Source: Bacteroidales bacterium (lineage in GTDB: Bacteria > Bacteroidota > Bacteroidia > Bacteroidales > GCA-2748055). From it: a stretch of DNA of 52,074 bases. The DNA lies in assembly GCA_021738565.1 (NCBI GenBank), contig JAIPBT010000028.1, positions 1 to 52,074 of the forward strand. The letters are read 5' to 3'. Of this stretch, positions 9,290 to 18,373 are shown piece by piece. How positions within the stretch are numbered: the stretch's first letter is position 1; every line of letters begins with the position of its first letter. A program made the position numbers and the translations under genes. The notes under the pieces were generated by a model. The model did no database searches. It saw only the letters and a list, made by a program, of their open reading frames with translations, and was not told where the DNA came from.

Positions 9290-10867
9290 TTATTTCTTTA
9301 TCCTGTCCTCATTAACATTATAAGGTGCATTATCATATATCACTGCATAACTGTATTGTAAATGGGCATATTCTGCGTATTCAATTTCCTTTATCAATAC
9401 AGAATATTTTCCTCTTGGTAATTGGTATTTATAGAAAGGTGTAAATCTCCGATCATCTCTTTTTGTAGGCAGTTTAGCAGTTTCAACCAGCTTTCCGTTT
9501 AAATACAACTCCGCAGTGAATAGGGGATTCTTACCTTGATGATCGTACAAATTAGGTGGGGCAGCTAAAGCAAAACCAATTCCTTCGAATTCAAATGAAA
9601 TCTCTCGGCCGTTTCTTGTAGGAGTTACTTTTTTTACCGGATAATGACCTTCAAATGAAACTTCTAAAGGCACAGTTGTTGGCTGTTGAACCTTAATGTG
9701 TACTTCATCTTCTGTAATTGAACCACCGCCTTTCTCAACCATTTGCAAGGCATGGTTATATGACATATCATAAGCATCCGACAAAGTCATTGTTGTTCCC
9801 ATGAATGGAATATCTTCTATATCAGTCAAACCTTGTTTCCAGAATGATGGGATGTTATCATAACCAACGATTGCAGCAAGCACTCCTCCTGCAGTTGCAG
9901 GATTACAATCAGCATCATCACCACAACGAGTAGCAATTTCAAAAGTCCGTGTAAAATCACCCTCTCCATATAATAATCCAATGGTTACCCAGGCTGAGTT
10001 TATCTTAGCATCAATATTAAATGGTTCGAAAACTCCGAGTGGCGAACCAACATCCATACCCCATTTCTGGAAAGTCTTAAACCACGTCATTTGCCAATCA
10101 TCAGGATATTGTTGATGCCAGGCAAATACATCTTTCAAACATCTGACAAAATTACTTTCAGCAGGAATAACGCTTAAGGCCTTCTCCACAATTAAAGGAA
10201 TATCAGAAGGATCATCAGAAATAAGAGCTAATGAATATAAGGTAGCTACATACAATCCACCATAATAGCCATCTCCATAATTCATGATGTGTCCTACTTT
10301 ATCACAAAGCGAAGCCGAAAAATTCACCATACCTGGATTCATCAGTCCAATAAAGTCTGCCTCGATCTGAAAGTCAATATCGTCTGCACATGGATTATTG
10401 AGCCAATGTCCGGATTCCGGTGGAGTTAGTCCATTTCGTATATTGTAACGTGCTGTTTGATTTGCAAACCATAATTTATAGTCTTTATTTGCAAAAGAGT
10501 TGGCAAATGACTGTACCGGCGCATCTATTCCTTCTTCTTCAATGACTTCCATAAATGACAAGTCCATATAAACATCATCATAAGCGCCAGGTTGTGTTTC
10601 AAAAACATTTTTGAGCATTTTTGCATTCCACTCCAATGGCTGATAATCTGTAATTAGTGATGAATTGTACTTAAATTCTGCCGGCAATCCGAAAGTTACG
10701 CCAATAACCTGGGCAGCCCAGGCCCCTTTAATTTTGTCCTGAATATCTGCTTTAGAGATTTTCAGATTCTCTGCAGACGAAGGGGGAGCGGTTCTGTCAG
10801 TGCAGGAAAGGAGAATCAACCCCGTAAAACAAACCGCCAGTAGTGAAAACAATACTCTTTTTTTCAT
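9290..10867 (-). CDS. Secreted ADP-ribosylglycohydrolase-family lipoprotein
   Basis: 525-residue protein with a lipoprotein signal (ends LILLSCTD) followed by an all-alpha ADP-ribosylglycohydrolase (ARH/DraG) fold. Recognisable parts are KIKGAWAAQVIGVTFG near residue 46, DDVYMDLSFMEVIEEEG near 115, and the metal-binding C-terminal motif CGDDADCNPATAGGVLAAIVG near 310-330. A further ~130-residue beta-rich C-terminal domain (from about 390) is unusual for the basic family. It would act outside the cytoplasm, hydrolysing an N- or O-glycosidic bond to ribose or a similar sugar. It is followed after 6 bp by ribokinase, which points to ribose release. The exact substrate is not known. Confidence 0.83.
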   Translation of the reverse strand: MKKRVLFSLLAVCFTGLILLSCTDRTAPPSSAENLKISKADIQDKIKGAWAAQVIGVTFGLPAEFKYNSSLITDYQPLEWNAKMLKNVFETQPGAYDDVYMDLSFMEVIEEEGIDAPVQSFANSFANKDYKLWFANQTARYNIRNGLTPPESGHWLNNPCADDIDFQIEADFIGLMNPGMVNFSASLCDKVGHIMNYGDGYYGGLYVATLYSLALISDDPSDIPLIVEKALSVIPAESNFVRCLKDVFAWHQQYPDDWQMTWFKTFQKWGMDVGSPLGVFEPFNIDAKINSAWVTIGLLYGEGDFTRTFEIATRCGDDADCNPATAGGVLAAIVGYDNIPSFWKQGLTDIEDIPFMGTTMTLSDAYDMSYNHALQMVEKGGGSITEDEVHIKVQQPTTVPLEVSFEGHYPVKKVTPTRNGREISFEFEGIGFALAAPPNLYDHQGKNPLFTAELYLNGKLVETAKLPTKRDDRRFTPFYKYQLPRGKYSVLIKEIEYAEYAHLQYSYAVIYDNAPYNVNEDRIKK

Positions 10868-10886
10868 CTTTTATATTTTTTTATGT

Positions 10887-12458
10887 TTACTTGTCCGGTG
10901 AATAATCAGGATTGGGAGGCATCATCTGTGCATTGACATCCTTCAGCCATTTATGGAGCATGGAGCTTAATTCCCTGGCCTTTTCCGGTTTTAATTCCGC
11001 GAGATCATTCTGCTCACCTATATCATCTTTCAGATTAAATAATTGAAGAGTACCATTTTCATAATACTCGATTAATTTATAGTCTCCATAACGTATTGCT
11101 CCTCCCGGACTTTGCATACCATGATTACTATAGTGTGGAAAATGCCAGTATATTGGACGCGCTTCAAGTGTTTTATGTCCTTTGAGAAGATTAGAAATAC
11201 TTATACCTTCAAGTTTATTAGTATCATAATCAATGTTAAGTATATCCAAAATAGTGGGATAAAAATCGGGTGTTGTTACCGGGACACTACATATTGCTCC
11301 TCTTTTCCCTGTTTCAGGCCACTTAATAATCAGAGGAACTCTTATTCCCCCTTCATAAAGCCAGCCTTTTGCCCCTCGTAATGGAATATTAGAAGTTGAA
11401 AATGCAAGATCCAGTTCTTTAGCTTTAATTGATCTTTCAGGATTGTAGAAATTGGCAGCTGCCATTCCTCCATTGTCAGAATAAAAGAAGATTATCGTTT
11501 TTTTCGTTAGATTCAACTCGTCTAGCTTTTCCACTAATCGACCAAGACTCTCATCAACACTTTCAACCATTGCAGCGAATTCAACATTATCTTGTATTTG
11601 CTTAATTTTAACTGTATTATCTTTAAACACACGGAAGCCACTGTGTGACTTTCCAACTACTAAACTATCCAGTTTTTGTCTCGTTAGTGAATTTTCATGA
11701 TCAGGATTACCCTCTAGAATAAAAGGTGATACGTTAGACTTCCCTTTATCTTTTAGTTTCAATTCATATTTATTTATAAGGTCTTCTCTGCCTTCAATTG
11801 GATCATGCACAGCAAAATGAGATAAATACAAGAAAAACGGGGTGTCTTTATTGTATTCAATATATTTTAATGCTTCATCTGTAAGCCTGTCTGTAAGGTA
11901 TTCCTTTTCAGATTTGGCAGTTAATCCTTCTAAACCATAGGGTGCATAATAACCTTTGTTCGGCCAGCCTTTGTTCCATTTTGGAATCTGCTTATCAAAC
12001 CCCTGCCGATAGGCAGATAAACTGTCTTCGCCCAAATGCCATTTACCTATAATTGCAGTATGATATCCATTTGTTCTTAGAACCTCTGGCAGTGTTCTTA
12101 TCAAATAGGGAATATGTTGATTTATCTCAGCATTTTTCAATTTTTGGAAAGGGAAGTCCTTCCTTCCTGGCAACCAGTCTGTTATATTTACAGATGCAGG
12201 ATATTTTCCAGTCAGGAAACTAGCTCTGGTGGGAGAACACACATGACATGCAGCATAGGCATCAGTAAAACGAATACCCTGATTCGCCAGCTTGTCAATA
12301 TTCGGAGTATCATAAAAAGTGCTGCCATAACAGCCCAAATCACTCCAACCCAAATCATCAACCATAAAAAACACAATATTAAATCTATCATGCTTTTCAG
12401 AACAGGCGTTAAAAAAAACAAGAATGAATACTAAGGATACAATATTATTAGTTTTCAT
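10887..12458 (-). CDS. Sulfatase, S1 family (lipoprotein)
   Basis: 523-residue arylsulfatase-type hydrolase with a lipoprotein signal (FFNACSEK). The N-terminal metal-site motif VDDLGWSDLGCYG and the formylglycine motif CSPTR (Cys74) followed by ASFLTGKYP are intact. Further S1 signatures include GKWHLG and FFYSDNGG, then GAKGWLYEGGIRVP. The active Cys needs conversion to formylglycine by a maturase outside this window. Expected to remove sulfate esters from a saccharide at the surface or in the periplasm. It lies 31 bp behind the other sulfatase and 19 bp ahead of the ADP-ribosylglycohydrolase, so the genes are almost certainly co-transcribed. Confidence 0.93.
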   Translation of the reverse strand: MKTNNIVSLVFILVFFNACSEKHDRFNIVFFMVDDLGWSDLGCYGSTFYDTPNIDKLANQGIRFTDAYAACHVCSPTRASFLTGKYPASVNITDWLPGRKDFPFQKLKNAEINQHIPYLIRTLPEVLRTNGYHTAIIGKWHLGEDSLSAYRQGFDKQIPKWNKGWPNKGYYAPYGLEGLTAKSEKEYLTDRLTDEALKYIEYNKDTPFFLYLSHFAVHDPIEGREDLINKYELKLKDKGKSNVSPFILEGNPDHENSLTRQKLDSLVVGKSHSGFRVFKDNTVKIKQIQDNVEFAAMVESVDESLGRLVEKLDELNLTKKTIIFFYSDNGGMAAANFYNPERSIKAKELDLAFSTSNIPLRGAKGWLYEGGIRVPLIIKWPETGKRGAICSVPVTTPDFYPTILDILNIDYDTNKLEGISISNLLKGHKTLEARPIYWHFPHYSNHGMQSPGGAIRYGDYKLIEYYENGTLQLFNLKDDIGEQNDLAELKPEKARELSSMLHKWLKDVNAQMMPPNPDYSPDK

Positions 12459-12489
12459 TGTTTTTGCAGCATCTGTTTATGTATATCTT

Positions 12490-14070
12490 TCATTCTGTGA
12501 TCTCCTTTTCAATATCAGTAGAATTGATCCATACTGGCACTATTTCCTCATTTTGTATCACTATTTTATTATAGAGGTTCCTATAAATCTCCCAGGTATA
12601 CTCATAGCTATGAAATATATCACCGTTTCCAGACATGCGTGGATCTTTTTGCTTTTTTAATTCCTCTTCCATGGTTTTTCGTAAATGAGCTTTTATGGCC
12701 GCATGGTCTCCTCTAGAAGCCAGATTATGAATACAAGATTTATCATTTTCCAAATTGTATAACTCTTCCGCAGGTCTTTTATCAAATGACCATTCCCAAT
12801 ATTTACGTTCGTCTACAGAGTACCTGGTCTTTAATACCATGGTTTTTGTTGGACTCCCATCCACTGTTGTATAGCCACATTCCGGATTACCTGCAGGCCA
12901 TAAATCAGGTCTGTAATTAATAAGATATAACCAATTATCCTTTATTATCCCCCTTATAGGATATCCATAATCATCCGGTCTGCCTACATCATGTCTTTCT
13001 TTACCGATTAACACATAATCTCTTTGTTGAGAATTTTTTTCTGTTAGTATTGGCATCAGATTTTGGCCTGGAGAATGTTTCATGCCACTGGAATTCCAAC
13101 TTATACCAGCTGCATCAAGTATTGTAGGTGCTATATCAATAAAACTGACATACGCATCAATCTTCCTGTTAGGATTACTAATTCTATTTTCCCACATCAT
13201 TGCTAGGGGAATATGGTTAGAATAATAGTACGCATCACTTTTCACCCTAGGGAAAGGCATCCCATGGTCTGAAGTTATTATTACCAATGTATTCTCCAGA
13301 TCACCATTCTCCTCAAGAAAATTAAGCATCTTCTCTACATGCGAATCAAAATATTCGATCTCTACGGCATAATCCAAAATATCAATTCTAATTGAGTCAT
13401 TGTCAGGCCAAAATTCAGGAATCCTGTTTATGTCTGTAGTTTTTTTTCCTTTGGTTTGAGACGATCTGAATTCATATCTTCTATGAGGTTCGTATCCACC
13501 ATACCAGAAACAAAAAGGTTTATTATCAGGCTTCTTATTATAGAAATCAATAAAGTTTGCAGCATAATTATTATTGGAAATATGGACATTCGAATGACTA
13601 ATATCTATTTCGTTCCATGCTCTTCCAGTAAGTTCCCTTTTCTTATTATTGAGAGTACCAGGATTTCCCGGCCCCCAGCCTTTTCCTGTATGTCCTGTAT
13701 AATATCCAACTTCTTTAAGTACTTCCGGAAAGGTTTTAAACTCTGAAGGGAAATTATTAAAATGATTCGCTGCTTCCTTCAGTTGCCATGAGTTACGACC
13801 AGTTAGTAAGCAAGCTCTGGAAGGAGCACATTTTGCATTCGGTGTAAAAGCATTTGTAAACCTGACTCCTTTTGCTGCGATTCGATTGAAAGCCGGAGTG
13901 GATAACCATTTTAAACTGTCACCCATATGACTTGCGTCATCGGCAATACAAATCAAAATATTTGGTCTGTAATGAGTTGCCTGTTCATTGCATCCCGTTG
14001 AAATAAACAACACAACTATTGTAAATAACCAAAAAACGATTATTGCTATGCTGTTTGAGTTTTTAATCAT
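12490..14070 (-). CDS. Sulfatase, S1 family (second, lipoprotein)
   Basis: 526-residue sulfatase with a lipoprotein signal (FISTGCNEQ). The metal site is ILICIADDASHMG and the formylglycine motif is CAPSR (Cys81) followed by ACLLTGRNSWQL. ITSDHGMPFPR near residue 270 is the later metal-binding block. It is clearly a different subfamily from its neighbour: the GxxGKWHLG-type block reads GHTGKGWGPGNPG here. Two distinct sulfatases in one operon suggest a substrate sulfated at two positions or on two residues. Subfamily numbers in SulfAtlas cannot be assigned by eye. Confidence 0.92.
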   Translation of the reverse strand: MIKNSNSIAIIVFWLFTIVVLFISTGCNEQATHYRPNILICIADDASHMGDSLKWLSTPAFNRIAAKGVRFTNAFTPNAKCAPSRACLLTGRNSWQLKEAANHFNNFPSEFKTFPEVLKEVGYYTGHTGKGWGPGNPGTLNNKKRELTGRAWNEIDISHSNVHISNNNYAANFIDFYNKKPDNKPFCFWYGGYEPHRRYEFRSSQTKGKKTTDINRIPEFWPDNDSIRIDILDYAVEIEYFDSHVEKMLNFLEENGDLENTLVIITSDHGMPFPRVKSDAYYYSNHIPLAMMWENRISNPNRKIDAYVSFIDIAPTILDAAGISWNSSGMKHSPGQNLMPILTEKNSQQRDYVLIGKERHDVGRPDDYGYPIRGIIKDNWLYLINYRPDLWPAGNPECGYTTVDGSPTKTMVLKTRYSVDERKYWEWSFDKRPAEELYNLENDKSCIHNLASRGDHAAIKAHLRKTMEEELKKQKDPRMSGNGDIFHSYEYTWEIYRNLYNKIVIQNEEIVPVWINSTDIEKEITE

Positions 14071-14228
14071 GAATTCAATATATTACTGAACTATTAGAAA
14101 TGATAAATTAAAAGAAACTTTTATTATATTGTTTTACAACTATTTACAAAATAATTCAACATGTTAATGCATCAGTACTAAACTCGATATTAGAATGATC
14201 TGGAAGACCAGCGTTGAAAAAAAATAGC

Positions 14229-15260
14229 CTATTTCCATGCATCATAAACCTCAAATTCGCGCCCCCAGATATGTCTTAATATAATTGTATATTGTACAGC
14301 CATAGAAATGGATACTGCCTTCCCCCAGTAATCTTCCTCATGTGTTCCCTCGTCCTGGCTATAGGTAAATGGGATCTTATTTTCTCTCATGTGATTCATG
14401 AAGTTAACTGTCGACTCATATAAAAAATCGTCCACTCCACAATCAATGTATATATGCGGAAGCTTCTCCCTGGGCAGTTCGACTACAAGCTTGAAAGGAT
14501 CTACCCTATCTATCTGCTCTTCCGTTGTGAATATTTTCCCTTTGGGTGTTCGGTCCCTCATGGTTGAGAATCCCTCAATATCAATACCCCTGTAATACAT
14601 GGTAGTGTCCTGGGTCATCCTCTCAAACCAATCGTTTCTCACTTCTTCTTTGTCATTTACTTTCCGTAGAGCTTCCCGATGGTTATCCATAGAATAACCT
14701 CCACTGTGGCCTGCAATTGAACAAAACAGATCGGGGTGGGATAACCCCATGGATATGGCACCGTTCGCCCCCATTGAAATACCATTGATTGCCCGTCCTT
14801 TTCTGCTTGGAATAGTCCTGTATTGCTCGTCTACATAATTGATCACATCTACGCACACATGATCGGCAAAATTTAGAGGTTTTCCGCTTTCAGATAGAGC
14901 CCAATCCGCATAGGATGAGTTGCCCACATCTACCATAACTACTATCATATCAAAGCGATTCAAGTATTCTGGAACCCCAATATGCTTAAATTCATGATAG
15001 TTTGCAGTAAATCCGTGGCACAGGTAAAGTACCGGGTAGGAAACGTTTGAATACTCATAGCCCCTGGGTAACACAATATTTATGTGCATTTCTCTCTCTA
15101 AGAAAGAGGAATAGAAAGCAATATCCTTCACTGGCAGAGGATCGTAACCGATATGTCCTATCTTCTCGTTTGATTCTATATTTTCAATTTGAGCATGAAT
15201 ACCAGGAATGGTTATTCCGATAAGGAGAATATTAAAAAATAAAACTGTGGTTGATCTCAT
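14229..15260 (-). CDS. Secreted esterase-D/FrmB-type alpha/beta hydrolase
   Basis: 343-residue secreted alpha/beta hydrolase of the esterase D / feruloyl-esterase-like group. A signal peptide (about 1-23, IPGIHAQ) is followed by VLYLCHGFTANYHEF (oxyanion region), the nucleophile elbow NGISMGANGA with Ser162, and a C-terminal EGTHEEDYW whose His is the likely catalytic base. It should cleave acyl esters (acetyl, feruloyl or similar) from a carbohydrate. It sits between the sulfatases and the beta-helix protein in the SusCD operon, consistent with stripping side groups before backbone cleavage or uptake. True substrate unknown. Confidence 0.85.
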   Translation of the reverse strand: MRSTTVLFFNILLIGITIPGIHAQIENIESNEKIGHIGYDPLPVKDIAFYSSFLEREMHINIVLPRGYEYSNVSYPVLYLCHGFTANYHEFKHIGVPEYLNRFDMIVVMVDVGNSSYADWALSESGKPLNFADHVCVDVINYVDEQYRTIPSRKGRAINGISMGANGAISMGLSHPDLFCSIAGHSGGYSMDNHREALRKVNDKEEVRNDWFERMTQDTTMYYRGIDIEGFSTMRDRTPKGKIFTTEEQIDRVDPFKLVVELPREKLPHIYIDCGVDDFLYESTVNFMNHMRENKIPFTYSQDEGTHEEDYWGKAVSISMAVQYTIILRHIWGREFEVYDAWK

Positions 15261-15307
15261 AATTTTATTTTGTAGATTCTATTAAAAATAAGCTGCCCAT
15301 ACCAAGC

Positions 15308-16720
15308 TCACTTAAATTCGAAAGCACCAATATCCGGTAATCCATCTTTTGGAATTACAGTATCATTGAAATCTATATTATATCCAAGATTCAATCCTGA
15401 ATTAACAGCCGGACTTGAGGCTGATAAATAAAAATCATTCGGTCCCTGGCCATTTTCATAGTTTGACAGTAAAGGATCTGAAATGATTGGGTTGTTACCA
15501 GGGCCCTCCATCCCAAAATTGAGTTCACCGGAGGCAGCAAAGAATACATTATTACTGATAATACTATTGGCACCAGATGTCTGTTGACTCCCGCCCGGAA
15601 AGATTTCAATGTCCTCTTCAACAATGACAAGGTTGTTGCGGACATAGTTTTTTCCATTATACTGTGTCAAATTGAAAACGCCCCAATCGGTTGCATTTTT
15701 TTTCCTCCTGATAACTGTATTGTTTTCAATTCGACAGCCGGAACCGCACCATAATGCTATGAACTGCTGGTAATCATCACTGATATTATGATGTATTGAA
15801 AAGTCTGTATAAGGAGGATTTTGCACCAGGTCAGTCCATGTAACTTCAATGAATCCCTGGTTATCACGTGTATAGTTATGGTGAATTTCTATATTCGATT
15901 TGGGCTCCCTGCCGTCGTCTATTTCAATAACGCCTCCATCTGCGCCACCACCATAACTATCAGGTCCCCAACTTATTCTTGGATCAACTGCACTATAATT
16001 GATAACTGTATTGTAACTCACCTCCTGGTAATCGCCACCCAGCCATATGGCAATGGGCCCCCATGACCATTCCTTCAATATCCGGTTACAATCATGAATA
16101 TAATTGTTGGTTATTAATGCATACGCACCATAGCTTTTAATTCCTACTCCACAATCAAAGATCTCGTTATTTTGCACAATACAATGACTGGCTGTTTTAT
16201 CAATGTATATTGCACCTAACTCCCACATGACGGGAAATCCCAGGTTACCCCTCAACTCTGCCACTGTATGCTCGAAGTACAGATTTTCAACGATGATATA
16301 ATCTCCTTTTAAACGAATGCAATTTCCATATTGATCTTCATCCGGATTAAAAACTGTATTGGTAAACACAGGAGCCTGATCACTTGAATCGCCATAACTT
16401 GTTAAAACAATATATTTATCCTCCTCACCACTATCGTTGATATAAAGGGTGCCCTGAAAGCTGGACCCTCGCTTGAACTTGATGGTGTCTCCCGGCAACA
16501 ATGAAACACTATCTACATTTGATAATGATCTCCAGGCAGAGACTTCTGAGAAGCCGGAATTAGTATCGCGACCATTTTCCGAATCGATATAATATACTTG
16601 ATAATCAGAGGCTGGATTAAGATCACTGTCATCATCATTACCGTCTGAACACGCAAGAAATATGTTCATTCCCAGGAAGAGTGATAAAATAATTGTTGGT
16701 CTTGTTATGTGCAGTTTCAT
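15308..16720 (-). CDS. Right-handed parallel beta-helix lipoprotein (putative polysaccharide lyase/hydrolase)
   Basis: Lipoprotein with signal ending FLACSDGNDDDSD; the run of Asp after the Cys resembles the Bacteroidota surface-export signal. The body has repeated N/D-I-x-N-N-x-I/V turns (IVQNNEIFDC, ITNNYIHDCN, IENNTVIRR), the hallmark of a right-handed parallel beta-helix as in pectate-lyase-like and PL6-like enzymes. No catalytic triad was identified with confidence, so enzyme class is open. The frame extends to 16756, but the start at 16720 (MKLHITRP) gives a clean signal peptide and is preferred. Downstream of SusD in the same operon; probably the backbone-cleaving or glycan-binding surface component. 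Confidence 0.75.
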   Translation of the reverse strand: MKLHITRPTIILSLFLGMNIFLACSDGNDDDSDLNPASDYQVYYIDSENGRDTNSGFSEVSAWRSLSNVDSVSLLPGDTIKFKRGSSFQGTLYINDSGEEDKYIVLTSYGDSSDQAPVFTNTVFNPDEDQYGNCIRLKGDYIIVENLYFEHTVAELRGNLGFPVMWELGAIYIDKTASHCIVQNNEIFDCGVGIKSYGAYALITNNYIHDCNRILKEWSWGPIAIWLGGDYQEVSYNTVINYSAVDPRISWGPDSYGGGADGGVIEIDDGREPKSNIEIHHNYTRDNQGFIEVTWTDLVQNPPYTDFSIHHNISDDYQQFIALWCGSGCRIENNTVIRRKKNATDWGVFNLTQYNGKNYVRNNLVIVEEDIEIFPGGSQQTSGANSIISNNVFFAASGELNFGMEGPGNNPIISDPLLSNYENGQGPNDFYLSASSPAVNSGLNLGYNIDFNDTVIPKDGLPDIGAFEFK

Positions 16721-16829
16721 CGTTTTATGTTTTATCAAAAGCTTAAACCAGAGCAATCCAGATAATTAACAGCATTTCTGTTGTTTTGGATTTATTTCAG
16801 GCTATTTAACTGGTTGATCATACTGATTA

Positions 16830-18362
16830 TTAGTAGCCATCATTCTGCTGCAAATTCGTATTAGCATTCAGCGCATTATCTGGTATTGGGAACAGCTCTT
16901 TGTATGGTTCAGATTCAGGTTTAAATTTCCATGCATCACCCCACTTACCAAAGCGAATCAAATCTTGCCTTCTTACTTCTTCAAAAGCTAACTCCCGACC
17001 TCTTTCTGCAAGCAATTCATCAAGTGTGATTGAAGTATAATTCTGTGAATCATCTCCAAAAGCCCTCTCTCTTATCTGGTTTACTAAATTAAGCACGGTG
17101 GCATCAGAAGACACTGTTGAGCCATTGTTCCTCATAATTGCTTCGGCTTTCATCAAGAGAATATCAGCATATCTGAAGATAGCAAAATCATTGTCCATGG
17201 TCTCCCATCCGTTTAATCCTGTATTCATTTCCCATTTAAAACAACGAACACCCTCTCCTTCCGGAGATTGGTCCAGATCAGTTATGGTTTTGGTAAAAGT
17301 CAACTGTCCTCCTTCATAACCCATAATTGGTTCTCCATTTAAATCGAATTGAGGTCCGATCAGCCATGCTGCTTTACGTGAATCTGAATCATCGTAGGAA
17401 TCATACATTGCTTCTGTCATACTCAACCCGTTCCAGCACCATGTACCGGTGAGATCATATTTTGGAAGCAATGCATGATGAAGGGTGTACATGTGCATTT
17501 GAAATCCAAAATCTCCAATCACCCTGTCATAAGGAATAGTAAATATAGTTTCCGGCGACCCTTCATTATCGATAATAAAATTATTCGCGTGATTACTCTC
17601 CAATTGGTAATATCCCTTGCTGATTATACTGTCGCACATAGCGATTGCATCTGCATATCTTGCCGTTCCAGTCCACTTTTCAGAATTTAAATACATTTTG
17701 GCCAAAATTGCAAAAGCAACCGGTCGAATGCAGCGTCCATAATAATCACTACTCGGTGTAGGTTCCATTAATGGGTAAGCCGCTAAAAGCTCTTCTTCAA
17801 CAATTTCAAAAGCTTCTGATCTTGAGTATTGGGTCGGGAGACTGGTGTCTTCAAAGTCCAGGTTAATTGGAATATTCCCCCATAAATCAATGGCCTTATA
17901 TACTACAAATGCTCTCAGGGCCTTCAATTCAGCAATCATCCCGGCCTTTCCATCAAATTGAGCCGGCGATTTTTCCACCTGGTAAATGATTTGATTGCAA
18001 TTTGCCAGGGTACTGAAACAGAACTCCCAGGAATCAATAACAGATTGGTGGAAACGTTTGAAATTGTGTTTGTGAAGATCTCTCCACAATCCATCATTAT
18101 CCAAATAGCCACCATTGGTATGAACGGGAATAATAGACTCATCTGTTGTAACGGATTCCAGCCCTAATAATCCCCAGAGACTGGTGCCCCTGTATCGTAG
18201 TCCTCCGTATGCACTGCCCATTGCAAGTACGCATTCATTTTCAGTGCTGTACCACTCTTCGGAATTTATGGAAGAATACAACTCTTCTTCCAGGTCTCCG
18301 CATGCATTGAATAAAAACAAACCTGTAATTAATGCAACCAGTACTTTTATTGATTGTTTCAT
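16830..18362 (-). CDS. susD: SusD/RagB-family nutrient-binding lipoprotein
   Basis: 510-residue SusD-like outer-membrane lipoprotein. The lipobox LFNACGDLEEEL has an acidic stretch after Cys that fits surface export. The TPR-like helical body includes YKAIDLWGNIPI near residue 140 and the C-terminal RYADILLMKAEAIMR plus LAEERGREL-like block (LLAERGRELAFEEVRRQDLIRFG), which are diagnostic. It caps the SusC barrel and binds the glycan for import. The gene starts 11 bp after susC ends, the standard arrangement. Substrate specificity cannot be read from sequence. Confidence 0.95.
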   Translation of the reverse strand: MKQSIKVLVALITGLFLFNACGDLEEELYSSINSEEWYSTENECVLAMGSAYGGLRYRGTSLWGLLGLESVTTDESIIPVHTNGGYLDNDGLWRDLHKHNFKRFHQSVIDSWEFCFSTLANCNQIIYQVEKSPAQFDGKAGMIAELKALRAFVVYKAIDLWGNIPINLDFEDTSLPTQYSRSEAFEIVEEELLAAYPLMEPTPSSDYYGRCIRPVAFAILAKMYLNSEKWTGTARYADAIAMCDSIISKGYYQLESNHANNFIIDNEGSPETIFTIPYDRVIGDFGFQMHMYTLHHALLPKYDLTGTWCWNGLSMTEAMYDSYDDSDSRKAAWLIGPQFDLNGEPIMGYEGGQLTFTKTITDLDQSPEGEGVRCFKWEMNTGLNGWETMDNDFAIFRYADILLMKAEAIMRNNGSTVSSDATVLNLVNQIRERAFGDDSQNYTSITLDELLAERGRELAFEEVRRQDLIRFGKWGDAWKFKPESEPYKELFPIPDNALNANTNLQQNDGY

Positions 18363-18373
18363 ATCTGATATCT

